Below are positions 32,601-44,261 of a stretch of DNA of 64,000 nucleotides, one piece after another. The stretch is from Zizania palustris (Eukaryota > Streptophyta > Magnoliopsida > Poales > Poaceae), in the NCBI GenBank assembly GCA_019279435.1, contig JAAALK010000080.1, positions 29,728,778-29,792,777 of the forward strand. Direction: 5' to 3'. The position numbers and the translations under genes are program-made. The notes beneath the pieces are model-generated. The model worked only from the letters and a program-made list of their open reading frames with translations. It was not told the origin of the DNA and made no database searches. Position 1 is the stretch's first letter; each line of letters starts with the position of its first letter.

Positions 32601-35084
32601 TTACTTCTACTTACAACAGCACCACAAATTGTGACCGTAAGAGAAACCAAAATCAATTGAAGCTACGTTGGGAGCGTATAAAGAAACCTGTCACTGAATT
32701 TAATGGTTGTTATGCAAGAATCACTAAAGTACATCAAAGTGGCATGAGTGATGACCAGAAGATGGATCAAGCGTTGCAGTTGTATGCCTCAGAGCATAGT
32801 GGAAAACCTTTTATCATGTTGCATGTTTGGAGGATAGTAAGGCATGAGAAAAAGTGGTCTGCATATGTAAAGAAACTTAGCAAGGGGAAGGAGAAGGACA
32901 AGAGTATATCTCATGTTGTGAATGTTGAGGATGGTCCAACACAACGACCTATTGGTCATAAGAAGGCCAAAAATGAGCAAAATGGAAAAAGAAAGGATCC
33001 AGATGTTGTCTGTGCTATCAGCGCAAAACTTGACAAATTCATTGAAGCAAGTACCAAGGATGAGAAGATGGCAGAGGTACAACAAAGTTTAGCGAACAAG
33101 AAGCTAGAAGTTGCCAAGGAACAGACAAAGGCTAAAATGTTAGATGTTTACAGAGACATCCTTTTTGCTCCAACAAGTGATCTCACTGAAGAAGCAAAGG
33201 CGGAGAGAACAAAAGCCTTAGAATATATGAGGTTGGCTCTATTCTCCAATTAAGGTATGAGTCTGGACACACCATATATTTTGTATGATTATTATTATTT
33301 TCTGCAATGCTAGATAATGAAACTTGATGACATGATGAACAACTTGAGTTCTGTAATAAAACCTTATTGTGAAATTGTAGATTTATTCCAAAAAGAACAT
33401 ATCACCTCATCACCAATTTCGAGTCTGAATAAATCTCTCATTAGCTAACTAAAAGAAAAAAATACTGAACTCAGAATCTAAGCAACTCCCTGGTAGAAGT
33501 AGAACTCAAGTTATCTCTGTCTGACAGGAAGCATAGGACATCTCCTAACTGCCATTGTACAAAGCAAAAAAAGTTAGACAAATGTCCAGTATTTTAGATA
33601 ATTTTGGCATTGTTCTGAAACCTGAAACTATCCGAGTTACATACAATTTTGTTAGCCAGCTATTTTGCCATGTATACAGAATCTCCTGCCAGGCACCTTG
33701 ATGGCTTGATATGTGATGTGAACTGGACAGGGTGAACATATTGTCTTTTAATGCTCACATACTGTTTTTAATGTGATTGTAATAATATATTCTTCAGATC
33801 TATGTGTTACATATATTTAGTTTACTGAATATTAAATTTATGTGTTCTCTCATTTTTTTCTTAATGTCAATATTTTCTGCAGATCACATCTTGAACTTTT
33901 TGGTATTACTATGCATCTGGTTTGGATCCTTCCAGTTCAGAGTCTTTATATGTTTTTATTATGAATGGTCGTGTTACCAATTATACTCAGAGTTGAGGAG
34001 CTAGTGTTGATCTTCTAATCATATCTATGAAATTATATCTCTGCGAAATTATATTATTTGATGTTTGAACTTAACAGAATCATGTCTTTGAAATTATATC
34101 TATCTGAAATTATATTATGTGATGTATGGAATTATATTTTGTGATACTTACGTTGTAAAGTAGGGTTGAGCACAACATTTGTAGTAGCAAGTAGCCATAA
34201 AATCAGCCACAAAGTAAATTGCCACATATGTTTAGTCGTACATGCAATAAATTATTAATTGTTTTATCCTCTAGACAGACACCATGGTTGAGAAGTTGGT
34301 GTCTACATGTATATTTACTGTGTTATCTCTCATTTAGAGTTTAGACACTATCATAGACATCATCCGTTGGGAATGCCCTAACAAGAATCGAGTGCATTAT
34401 CAACTAATTTCTACAGCATTGGTTCAGAACGAAATTTAACCTCGCATTGGCCGAGATTGTGTATTTTGGGGGATTTTCCCTCGAAAAGGAATAGCAAAAC
34501 AAAGGCCAAAGTTCACCTCGAACGGGGTCGATGCTTGCAAGATCAGATTTCAAGTCCTCCGCTTCAGCATCCAGCTCCCCACTGCTCGCCGCATCCACCG
34601 GGGCCGCCTCCTCGTCGGCGGAGACCTCCATGGCCTCCTCCACGGCTCGCCTCTCCCTCTCCTTCCGCTCCCTCGTGCGCCTCTCCCGCCTCGCCACCGC
34701 GTCCAGAACCTCCGCCTCCGCCTCCACCGCCCCACTCTTGCTCCTTCGCACCGCCCAGAACGACGGCGCCCTAAGCGACAGCGCGAGCCTGTCCCCGTCC
34801 CGGAGCTCCCCCGCCTCGCCGCGTCGGTACACTCTGCTCCCGCCCGCCGAGCGGACGACCACGGGGTTCCTTCCTACGATCTCGAAGGCGACCCTGGGCG
34901 GTTCCCCCTCCCCGCCGCCATCTAGGAAGTGGAGAGACACGTGGCTGCGCGAGACGGTGCGGTCCACTGCGGAGGCGGTGCCGCCGAGGTCGCCGCGGCC
35001 GAGCACCGCTTCAGGTGAATCGCCGGAGAGGGACACCGGCGCCCTGCTCCCGCCGCCTTCTACTTCGAGCTCCAGCCCCTCCAT
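29620..35084 (-). CDS. FHA-domain nuclear-type protein, two exons, host gene
   Basis: Exon 1 is 35084-34517 and exon 2 is 30089-29620 (stop TGA); 345 residues. The donor CGAG|GTGAAC and acceptor GGCTGCAG|AATTTG join in phase 1 with no frameshift. The start MEGLELEVEG was chosen because it sits just before the first FHA strand; an in-frame upstream Met at 35231 lies inside the Mutator-like element. FHA domain, about residues 15-95, has the phosphothreonine-binding hallmarks Gly29-Arg30, Ser45-Arg46-x-His48 and Asn73. A basic/acidic region follows, then a conserved-looking segment KGRIRPPKDWNWFLEEARR and a Lys-rich, then Glu/Asp-rich tail suggesting nuclear location. FHA domains read phosphothreonine in signalling and DNA-damage proteins; the partner is unknown. 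The GC-rich first exon is typical of grass genes. It is the only intact host gene seen. Confidence 0.85.
30724..30948. mobile_element. Tourist-like MITE in FHA intron
   Basis: A 225-bp AT-rich element dense in (G)GGACTAAAGTTTAGTCCC palindromes. It starts GGGGCCCTAAACTAAAC and its complement starts GGAGGTGTTTGGTTTGG. It is bounded by TAA at 30721-30723 and 30949-30951, the target preference of PIF/Harbinger MITEs. The extreme ends match each other only loosely, so exact borders are uncertain. Confidence 0.6.
30952..34378 (+). mobile_element. PIF/Harbinger element carrying ORF1 only
   Basis: A 3427-bp element with terminal inverted repeats GGGCATTCCCAAC at both ends, flanked by TAA (30949-30951; 34379-34381). 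The left TAA is shared with the neighbouring MITE. It carries a three-exon Myb/SANT-like gene (31181-33253). The remaining 33254-34378 is AT-rich with no DDE transposase frame, so the element appears non-autonomous. Confidence 0.88.
31181..33253 (+). CDS. PIF/Harbinger ORF1, Myb/SANT (trihelix-like) protein, three exons
   Basis: Predicted exons 31181-31617, 32182-32458 and 32525-33253 give 480 residues. Junctions TAGATG|GTATG..TTTTTCAG|GATG and AGGCTG|GTAAGG..TTGTAG|GTTAG keep frame (phases 2 and 0). The N-terminal 145 residues are Ser/Pro-rich. The region from LNWSSEEDIRLVSAWLQ onward is a Myb/SANT-like DNA-binding domain with QYWSAVTSTYNS, LKLRWERIKKPV and FNGCYARI. Next come a Lys-rich segment and a C-terminal helix rich in Glu/Lys. 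In PIF/Pong elements, ORF1 proteins of this kind bind element ends and cooperate with a separate transposase. No stop or frameshift is seen. A captured or domesticated gene is possible but less likely given its position between the inverted repeats. Confidence 0.8.
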
Positions 35085-35207
35085 GGCGCCGGGCGGGCGG
35101 GCGGCCGGCCGGAGTCGGCGGGGAGGAGAGGTCTTGGTAAGCAGCGGTGCAGGCTGCAGAGAGGTGTGGCCGTGTGGGCCGGATCTTGTGCCTCGAGGCC
35201 CGACTTG

Positions 35208-38200
35208 GGGAAAATGGATTATATTTTCCAAAGTTAAACGATCGTATATAATATATTTAAAATTTATCGTAGTTATATAAAATATCTTAAATTGAATATC
35301 TAATTTGATAATATATCTACAGAGTTTTCTTTGTAAATAATCTTCTAAAATGATAACTTTACCTTTTGTTTTTTCTTGTTGCTCACACTGTTGCTCTCAC
35401 GTTGTTTATCCTTTTGTTCTTTTCCTTTTGATCATGTTGCTGCTTTCATGTTGTGCCCTCACATATGTGCTCTGACAAAGAATAATCTTCTAAGGAATTG
35501 TGCCCTTACACATGACAAAAAAACTGAGCAATAACGAAGGCCAATCACTACGCATACAATTGTGCTCTCACAACTCACAAGTGCATACAATTCTTGTTAA
35601 CCACATAAAAACAATGGAAGTGCTCTTTCACTTAGTTTCTCTTCTGTTCCTTTTCATTAAGGGTCAATGGAAGTGCATACAAATGGAATGACTGCCCCCG
35701 CACAAAGTTAACAACATATAAATATTTCAATATAAGTTGACAGCATACACACATTTCAATAGAAGTTGACATCACTCAAATTGGTAGCACAAAAGTATGC
35801 CAAAATGTTGCAAAATAAGACAACATGAAATAACATCATTATTTTCTCTTCTTTGGAGTCAACCTTTTGGAAGGTTTTGCGCTTGACTTTGTAAAAGACT
35901 TGGTTGGAGTCTTGGTAGGGGCCATGGTGGTTTGAGACCTTGTTACAGGTTCAGGACTAGAAGGAGAGACATTTCTTAGATTCATGGTTGAGGACGTGAC
36001 AGTTTGACTGAAAAAAATGGCATCAAAATACTATATATGAAAAACATAGTAAATAAGATAGCAAGCTAGATGTTTACCTCCTTGTGACAGGTCTAAGACT
36101 CAATAGAGTTATATTGCTTGGTGCCTCGATAGTTGTGGAGTTGCTAGCAGCTTCCCATGGAGCCACATTTCTTGTACTTTTTCTATCACAATAAACACAT
36201 ACATATTTGCATAAGTTCAATTTTAGGACAGACACATCTGCAATTTTTGACATACATAAAGTACATGTTACCTTTTTTACCCCATTGTGTGGACATCTAG
36301 CTTTTCTATGTCTTAGCTCATGACATTTTTTGCATTTGTTCTTGCCCCCACGTTAACTTTTTTTTTCTTCTATGAACCCTCTCAAGAGCACCCTTTATTC
36401 TTAGTTTTCTACGTCTTCCTACAATATTTTTTGGTAGTGGTGCATGCAAAACAAAACCTGGATTCACTACAAGCCACTAAGTCTTGTCTGTGAGTGGTTC
36501 TATCTCCCCTTCATATGCTTCTCTAAATTTTCGCACTGAGTAATAGTCATGCACAAAGTCCTCCAATTTGCATTGAGGCAATGCAGTTAAAACAATCAAT
36601 GCGTGTGGACATGGCTTGCCTATATGTTGCCATTTGAGACAGGTACATTCACAATCAAGGGTCTTGACTACATGCCTATGGTTCTCCTTTTATATATCTC
36701 TGACCTCAACACTCCACTCATCTGATGCATGTGCCTTACGATGGCCTAATCCATTAGTTCTAGCATTCACTTGTTCTATGATATATGGTAGAATTTTACC
36801 TTACAGTCACTCTCCAATCTTTCTTCTCTTTCTAAATAGATCCATGATCATCTCTCTTAGCTTGTCACATAGTTGAACAATAGGCAAATCTTGTATATGT
36901 CTCACCTAACTATTAAAGGATTCTGTAAGATTGTTATTTATGTAGTCACACTTGATATTTGAGTTGAACATACACCTAAAATCAGTAATTGATTATTGGT
37001 ATTAAGTGTACAATGAGTAGAACAGATGATTAAATAACATTTGAGATATGTAAGAAAAGCACCCCATCTATAGCAAATTGTGATGGTCGTTAAGGTAATC
37101 CAATACTAAAGTAATCCAATACCTTAAGTTTTGTTGTAAGTACTTGGCTCATATGCCAATCAAAAGTTGACTTTATATATGTCTTTGCAGTAGGCCACAA
37201 GTGGCCTCCCAAGCCATTATGGAATTTCTTAACAAAATTCCCCATGAGGTGCTTGAAACACTCCCTTTGCTCTGCATGAGGAAAAACATCATTCACCGTA
37301 ATTTCTAAACCCTTGCAAGCATCAGTGCATACAACTAATATAGGAGGATCGCCTATTGCCTTCCTCACCTGACTCATAAACCAAGACCATTTTTCTGTAG
37401 TTTTAGCATAAAAAATCCAAAAGCAATAGGAAACATCCAATTATGTCCATCCAAATATGTAACTACAGCTAGGTGCCCATTCCACTTTCCATTTAAAATA
37501 GTTGAGTCTATACTTATGTATGGTCTGCACCCCTTTAAAAATCCATCTATGCAGGGTTTAAATGCAATATTGAAGAACATGTCGAAAACATATTACCTTC
37601 AACTTCCTTAGTGGAAATCTCTACAATATGTCATGGGGATCTCAACTCAATTTTAGCTTTTAAGTTATAAAGTAATCAGAAGCTCTCTTCCCAAGTCCCA
37701 TATGGATTAACAATAGCTCTTTGCACACACTTATATAGAGTTTGATAACTAGTCGTGCAATTATAGTCATCCTGAAGCTTTTTTGCAGATCAATGGCACT
37801 CATGTTCAGATTCTTCTTCAAGATCGACTTTACCCTCTCAGCCACCCAGCTCTAAGATACCATACTACTGCTTCTAGAAGCACACATATGGTTGTCCAAC
37901 AATTCGGTCACCTACGAGTACAAATAATGGACAACTTAGAATAAATCATAAATGCAGTACATCTAATGGATAAGAAAAAATAGCAACAAGTTAGTACCAC
38001 CACACAACATTGCACTCTTGCTTCTTTTTAAATATAATCTTCTAAGGGCATCCTTCTTCTTCTAAACCCTTATAAACAACCACATATTTTTCCTTATTGG
38101 ACTTCTTAATTTTTATGTCAAACTCCCTTTTGATAGCATAGTGTTTGAATGCCATTCTAAAATTATTCATCGAAGGAAAAGTGTCATTTTTAGCTAGATT

Positions 38201-39082
38201 CATAGCATCCCTATCAAAGACAGTGTACTGCTCCTCATGTGCATGATCATCAATAGGTAAAGTTGCACCCTCAGTGTCATGTGCATCAATAAAAAAAGTC
38301 GAACCATCAATAACTATCATGTGAGATACCATAGTCCTATTATCCTCCTCTCCCAAACCAAGCGAATTATACAAAGTGTCCTCCTCAATCACAATAACAG
38401 ACCAATCCACCGAGCCAAAGGTTACCGGCTCTAACACATTAGTGCTATTGATTTCTACGTCGTTGTTATCCATAGTGCTTAGTTTATTTTGAAATGGATG
38501 TTTCGGGTTTTGTTCAAACTCCTGCCATGAATGAAATCAAATTCAATCAGATTTTGTTCATTGATCACGCAAACATAGTAAAGAAACTACAATTAAGTTT
38601 TGCTCGTGAACGTCAGGACATGAAAAGGAACCTGAACTCAAGCAGCAATGTCAGTGGCATTGAGTAGTGGGGAGGTGCGTTCGATAGCGTCAAGCGGCGT
38701 CAAGCGGTGTTAGTCTGCATCGGGCCGCGTCGGTCTGCGCGAGAGGCATCAGGCGACAGCAGGCCTGCTGGCGATGGTGATGGTGGCCTCGGGTAGCGTC
38801 GGGCTAGCAATAGAGGCGGCTCAGGCAGCATCAGTGTCTCATGGTCAGTTCTGGGCCTCCTGCGGTGGTTCAAGTTCTACTTCGTGGACAAAACTAGAAA
38901 TCGAAGAGACCTTTGGAAATTGAAGGGGTAGGCAGGGGTAGATAGGTCATTTAATGTAGAGTGATTTTATTGATTCAAGTTTTTTTGCAAAAGAATCCAT
39001 GTGGGATATTTATATAACTACGATGAACTTTGGATATATTATATACGATAGCTCAACTTTGGGACATATAATCTATTTTCCC
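35208..39082 (-). mobile_element. Mutator-like element (MULE) with long terminal inverted repeats
   Basis: A 3.9-kb element with near-identical inverted repeats of about 78 bp at 35208-35286 and 39005-39082. Both begin GGGAAAATRGATTATAT and share CGTATATAATATAT and ATCGTAGTTATATAAA. Long inverted repeats and the MuDR-type transposase relic identify a MULE. A 9-bp target duplication was not found (flanks CCCGACTTG and TTGACTCTA). The left end lies 123 bp upstream of the FHA start codon. Confidence 0.88.
35838..38473 (-). pseudogene. MuDR-type transposase, broken
   Basis: N-terminal MuDR-type region from 38473: MDNNDVEIN at the start, then FPSMNNFRMAFKHYAIKRE and EEGCP, where a stop replaces the usual Trp. 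An apparent intron ends near 37915. A helical region follows (WVAERVKSILKKNLN) with a frameshift in an A-run near 37795. The DDE core has GCRPYISIDST (first Asp) and DGHNWMFPIAFGF, a second frameshift near 37400, and VCTDACKGLE (second Asp). A SWIM zinc finger CTCLKWQHIGKPCPH lies near 36610-36655. The C-terminal Lys-rich KRLTPKKRK ends near 35838. Two frameshifts plus stops make it a pseudogene, so this copy cannot supply transposase. Confidence 0.85.
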
Positions 39083-39266
39083 TTGACTCTAGCGTAGGCA
39101 GTCACATGGTGATTGATATTGTAGTCAAACATGGATAATCTCAGGCATGTGAATTGGTGTTTATAGCCTTACGTCTTTGGGTATGCTTGAAGAATTTTTG
39201 CGAAACATTTGAAGCTAAACTTCTTCCATTCTTCAATAAATATTTACATCTGACCAAGGACTCATC
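39083..39266. other. Flank of the MULE, nothing recognised
   Basis: About 180 bases of AT-rich sequence with no open frame, inverted repeat or similarity to the other elements noticed. Confidence 0.4.
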
Positions 39267-40107
39267 GTCGGGAACCCCTAACATCCTGACCACACACTGC
39301 TAGCAGAGCACCGCTAGCTGAGGACCCTGACGATAGACTGTTGATAGATATCCTGACCAAGGACACTTGACTTGTCTGACTCTTGGTTGATTTGGGATGA
39401 AAGTGATACTGATAAAAACGATTTTGATATGGATTATATTTAGATACAAATTATTAGGATAGTGTCATTGCGTAAGAAGCGACAATATACTACGAGAATA
39501 CCTGTAGTAAGGATTTAGGTTAGACTAAGGGCACTATGTGGACTAAACTCAATAGTTATCTCACAAAACTAATAGAGATAAGGGATTTTAGACAAGTTCA
39601 GGCCTCCCGGAGGATAATAACCTTAATCCTATATGTTGGAGTATGGTTTTTCACGTATGACCACGTTTGAGCACGTGTCCGGGCGTGTGTCAAAAAAGAC
39701 ATCCTAAAAAGCCTCCCTTTGTAGGGTTCTCTTGATCTCTTTATATATGAGAGAAATTGAGGGTTACAAATTATCATTAATGTGCCCTACGACCTAACCA
39801 ATTATGATAGAAAACAGTCAGATCGTGATCAATAACTCCAAATGATAACGACTATATTAACCATATAATTATGCACCATGGAGTTTTAATGGGTGGAATG
39901 AGTCTGAATGGCGACCGTCCGAATGCCTGCAGTTGTAAAGGACACCCGAGTGGTAGACTCGGGGAGTCTTCAGATTGTCGATTGCTAGCAGGCTGGATAA
40001 CGTTGACTATTGAGTGGTCATCTTTAATGTTGTGTCTGTTGACCCCTTATCCTCTCAATCCTTGTAAATCCACTTAGGAGGTACCACAGGATCATATTCC
40101 CGACAAC
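39267..40107. repeat. LTR-like relic with GTCGGGAA/TTCCCGAC ends
   Basis: The stretch starts CGTCGGGAACCCC (a one-base change from TGTCGGGAA) and ends CATATTCCCGACA: inverted ends of the kind bordering many grass LTRs. It contains a TTTATATATGAGAGAAA promoter-like strip near 39740. No adjacent gag-pol or 5-bp duplication was found, so a decayed solo LTR or element fragment is the best reading. Confidence 0.45.
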
Positions 40108-41198
40108 AGCCCCAAGCTTTTTGTGGTACGCAAACGAAGTCGAGTAGTCGGAAAGAGCTTTAAAGCTTCATTTTAGTGAATTTTTCTTGGTAAGTGCACT
40201 GTTTAGGTGTACCTGCCAGGCGTAGCCCTTAAGCCTAGAATTTATTTAAATAAAATAAATTTTAGGATTAGATATTTAGATAGAATAAAATATATATTTT
40301 CCCCAAATGCATCTTTTGCCGATAAGTACTCAAAGATGTTTGAATCTCCGAGCAGTTGGCGTCCAATGTGAGTGGGAGATTTAAATCCCGCACATCCGGC
40401 GTGTTGGCGTTTAATGTGAGTGGGAGATTTAAATCCTGCACATCCGACAACACATCCGACCAGCAGATAGGCGAGGTTGAGTAAAGAGATGGCAGAGTGA
40501 TGGGAAACACTTAAGCCAACTTATCACTTCATCAAAACTTCCAATTGTCGGCGGTGACTTTTACACTTGGGATTGTCCGTGCACTGTGTTTGACAGCGTG
40601 CAGAGACTATATCCGAGTGGGTTAATCGATGAATGTGGAAGAATCTACTGAGTAGATAAGAAAAGATGTAAAGGAAAAATTGTACATTTACATATTTTGA
40701 TCAATGGAGTGAAATTTCTTCTTTGTGAATGTGTAATGTGTCCGATTACTTTGTAGCTATTGACGCTAAGATTTGGTAAAAGCCCAGAGCCCACCAAGGA
40801 TGTCATACGGTCAACAAAATTCAAGAAGAGTCTGGTCAAACGTGGTCAAGGAAGTTCGTCCATGATGTTACAACATGACCGTCGAAACAGTACGGTCGCC
40901 GGTTCTCGGTGTCTTGGCTAGGTCTAAGGCTGCATCAAATTGATCTCTTAGATTGATGCGATCTAGGTGTGGTAGTTTGAAACTATATCGGTTAAGTCCG
41001 ACATCTCTTCCTATTGTATCTTTTTCATGTTGTATACCGTTCATCTAAATAAAACATGCCTGATACTTTGATATATTATTAAGATCATCGTGATTAGCTA
41101 CTGTCTTGGTTAGGTCTGATCTAGTTATTGTGATGATTTTCATGATATAGACATGTTATCTAGCACGATTTATTTATTTCTGTCGGAGTACAAGCCAA
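40108..41198. other. Unassigned sequence with a 48-bp tandem duplication
   Basis: No gene recognised. A unit beginning TTGGCGTCCAATGTGAGTGG (40356) is repeated at 40404 as TTGGCGTTTAATGTGAGTGG, both running into GAGATTTAAATCC. It may be internal sequence of the element whose LTR precedes it. GCCAA at 41194-41198 would be the left target duplication of element B. Confidence 0.4.
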
Positions 41199-42876
41199 TG
41201 TAGGACCGAAAGTAGCGACCAGAGGGGGGCGAATGGACGTCTAAAAATTTCTTGCTAACCTATATCCAAATCCCAACACCTAAACAAACTTAACCAGACA
41301 AATAATATTAGCAAAGCAAATTACAGTAACTAAAGTTGTCTAGCCTAAAAATGACGGGTGGCCTAATTAAAAAGATTTTAAAGATAAACTAAATAAAAAT
41401 ACCGCAGTAAATAAAAAAACCTATATATATAATGAAATATTTATATTGCAGTCTAGAGATAAAATACTAATCAAATCAATAAGACATGGATCATTAAAAA
41501 ATTAATTCACAAATAAACCTAAAATATTATACTTAAAACTAGAATAAAATAATACTGCGACTAAAAAAATATATTTTTCTTTTTATATGAGCAGATTAAA
41601 GACACTTAAATAAATAATACAAGATAACTAATAAAAAGTTAACAGATTGAAAATTAACTACGAAATTTATTATTTTCATGCTAATTAAAAATCAGATAAC
41701 TATTGATTTAATTAGCTAGCTGAAAAGTAGGAGATTAATAAAAACTTACCTGCATGCCGATCTGCGAAAAGCTGCGCCGTGAAAATTCTCGTCGTCACCG
41801 GCCGAATCGCTGAAGCAAAGACGCCTCGGTTGATTTTTCGCGCGCTATCTTCGTGATTGCCATAGGCAATCCAGCCGAGATGTCTGACACTACCTGCTGC
41901 ACTGCAGTAGTTTCTTACGTGAGCCAAACCACCGTGGGCTATCGTGCCAAGCTGCACAAGCTGCAGTGACGCCTTGCTGCTTGTCACGCACAGAGCCACG
42001 CGTGCCAGAACTGAGCGACCGCTCCGTTTGGAAAGTCACAGCTATGCGCTAGGGGCCCCGCAGCGTGCCGTGATGCCTTTGGCTGCTCTGCTCGTCGTGC
42101 GTCACACGCCTAGGCGCCTAGCGGTGAAGCTGGCGCTGCACGCATTGAGCGATGTGTAACCATGCGCAGAAGGAAACACAACGTCGAACGTTGCGCGCAA
42201 CCAGACTACACACCGTCGCGATGGAGGAAACCTTAGCTTCGGCGGCGATGGCAAAAAAATAGAAAACCATGATGGTGGTGGACTGTAGATTGATCTCGGG
42301 AAAAATAAAATAACAGTCACCCTATCCCTAAGGGGGTAGGGGCCTATTTATAGGCGACCCACTATTACATGGAAAAGACTAATTTACCCCTAGGGTAAAT
42401 TACACTGACTCTAAAATAAAATTCGAAATTACTAAAATACCCTTAGAAAAACCAACTGACTCGAATAACAAATATTCTGGACTTAAAAAGTAAATATTAA
42501 TATCCTAAATCAAAACAATCATCGGTTGTCAGTTTTGCGCCGAAACTGACAAAGAGTCCACCGTCTTCGTACCGGGTACCCGGATTGGACCGACCCGATC
42601 CCGTAGCTTCCTCAGCCCGGCAATCGCTCGTCGCCCATGTACCTAAGTCAAACCCGGTTAACAGACTAGTGGATCCTCTGCCGCTGCTAGCCCATGTACT
42701 CGGATTGGGCCAGCCCGACTCCGCGACTCCTTTGCCCGGCTGTCGCTCGCTGCCCGTGTACCTGAGTCACACGCGCCTCATACACGGCAGGTCTTCATGT
42801 CTCTTATTTGACTTCTGTTGACAATCACTCATCACATCTGGAGCATAAGAACCATGCTCTTCAACATGGTTTCTCA
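41199..42876 (-). repeat. Element B 3' LTR
   Basis: A 1678-bp LTR from TGTAGGACCGAAAG to ATGGTTTCTCA (plus-strand view), followed by the polypurine-tract strip ATCTCCCCCTTGATG. The ends resemble those of A and C but the body is different. An imperfect direct repeat of ~80 bp with CGGATTGG and GCCC(A/G)TGTACCT occurs near 42576 and 42700. CTATTTATAGG near 42343 is a TATA-like box on the element strand. Confidence 0.85.
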
Positions 42877-44261
42877 ATCTCCCCCTTGATGAGTATATAG
42901 TCAACACCCTCTTCAGCACTTCTTCAGAACCTGCAAAAACATGTGGAAACATGAAAACAAAAACAAAAACAAAATAAAATAGAAGGAATAAAAATAAAAG
43001 TTTAACCCTAATGACCAAAAGCCAAACAAAAGCAAAGAAAACAGTCATTATGGTTAACCAAAAATAAAGACTCAAAAACAAGGGCAAACTCAGAACTACC
43101 AACAAGGATATACAGAGTAAAGGCAAAAGACTGAAATACTCCCCCTGAAATAAATCCCAGAGAAAGCCAAAAATGTCCCCTAAACTCCAAAATTTCTCCT
43201 CTTTGTTGACAATTGGACTCATCAAGTGAGACTAAATGCACTCTAAAGAGACATAGACACAAACTCCCCCTAAAATACAGCTCCCCCTCAAAATATGCCA
43301 TGAATGCAAATGGGGTGCAGGTGGAGTGTAAAAAGCATGCTTCTTAGATATGATTAACTGCAATTACAACATCTAACAGGTATAGCAACAGATATACTGT
43401 CTAAGATACATGACATGATCAGTGCAACAAATGATATCTAAAGAAAGTCATTAGCACACATTTTTCGATTTTTGCAAACAAAAGCATCACCACATTTTCT
43501 AGTTGACAAGCAAAGTAAAGCATGAGATGCAAAAGCTAACTGATATCTACCAAGATAAGCATTGTCCAGATCAAAGTGCTTCAGCAAACTTGTCATCTTT
43601 TTAAATTTTTCAGACTTTTTCTTTTTCCTTTTTATTTTTCATTTCTGTCAGGGGTTATTTGCATGTCAAACCTTATGCTAACCGACCAAGTCAAGCCTAG
43701 GCCAGAACTGGACCATTAGAAGCTTAAGACATTGGTCTTGGCATACATTACACCGTCCTAGTTCATACCAATGTGCTATAGTAAGCAGTCTAGAACAATG
43801 CAATGCGACAAAGCAAACCCACCTGGATCTTTTCTAATAATCATAAAAATGCATGAATTTTTCATTTTTCTGAATTTTTACAATTTTTATAGCACATTTT
43901 TTTCATGTTTAAAGCATATAGATGTCCAAGTTGCATATCTACATCTAAGTAAGGATCTAGCTACCAGGCATGTAAAAGATAGCGAAAGCATTTAGCCTAC
44001 ACATGCTGGTTACCAGAAGCAATGGTGATCATTTTTCAATTTTAAAGCATAAAAGCCATGCATATGACAAATATCAGATATATCATGTGAACTGAAACAG
44101 AACATGATCATCGACAAGTAATCAAAAACATATACTAGCTAGAGTAAGTAAAGCAGTTTAATCATATAACAGAAGCAAGCTCAAAATGTGATTGATGATT
44201 ATGCATGATATGAATGCACACAAAAAAATAAAGAAGAAAGAAAAAACTGACTCAAAGTATC
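42877..44261 (-). other. Element B 3' non-coding region
   Basis: Contains the primary polypurine tract (42877-42890) and several further tracts on the element strand (near 43140, 43190, 43265 and 43285, plus-strand CTCCCCCT). The rest is AT-rich without coding potential. Open frames here are artefacts of low-complexity A/T sequence. Confidence 0.65.

Larger units (their letters stand above)
30090..34516 (-). other. 4.4-kb intron of the FHA gene, filled with PIF-family elements
   Basis: The intron begins GTGAAC and ends TTTTTTGGCTGCAG. About 3.65 kb of its 4427 bp is the MITE at 30724-30948 and the PIF/Harbinger element at 30952-34378. The remaining ~770 bp (30090-30720 and 34382-34516) is ordinary AT-rich intron sequence with no feature I recognise. 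Confidence 0.8.

Noticed and set aside
34531..35280. 249-residue plus-strand frame over FHA exon 1
   Set aside because: Antisense to the FHA exon; Ser/Pro-rich product of a GC-rich complement with no domain.
37090..37580. Two overlapping small genes in the MULE
   Set aside because: They are one transposase core split by a frameshift near 37400.
35200..39091. 9-bp target duplication of the MULE
   Set aside because: The flanking nonamers CCCGACTTG and TTGACTCTA do not match, and shifting the border by a few bases did not help.
42767..43301. Hydrophobic minus-strand frames downstream of the B LTR
   Set aside because: Phe/Leu/Val-rich translations of A-rich non-coding sequence with polypurine tracts; not membrane proteins.
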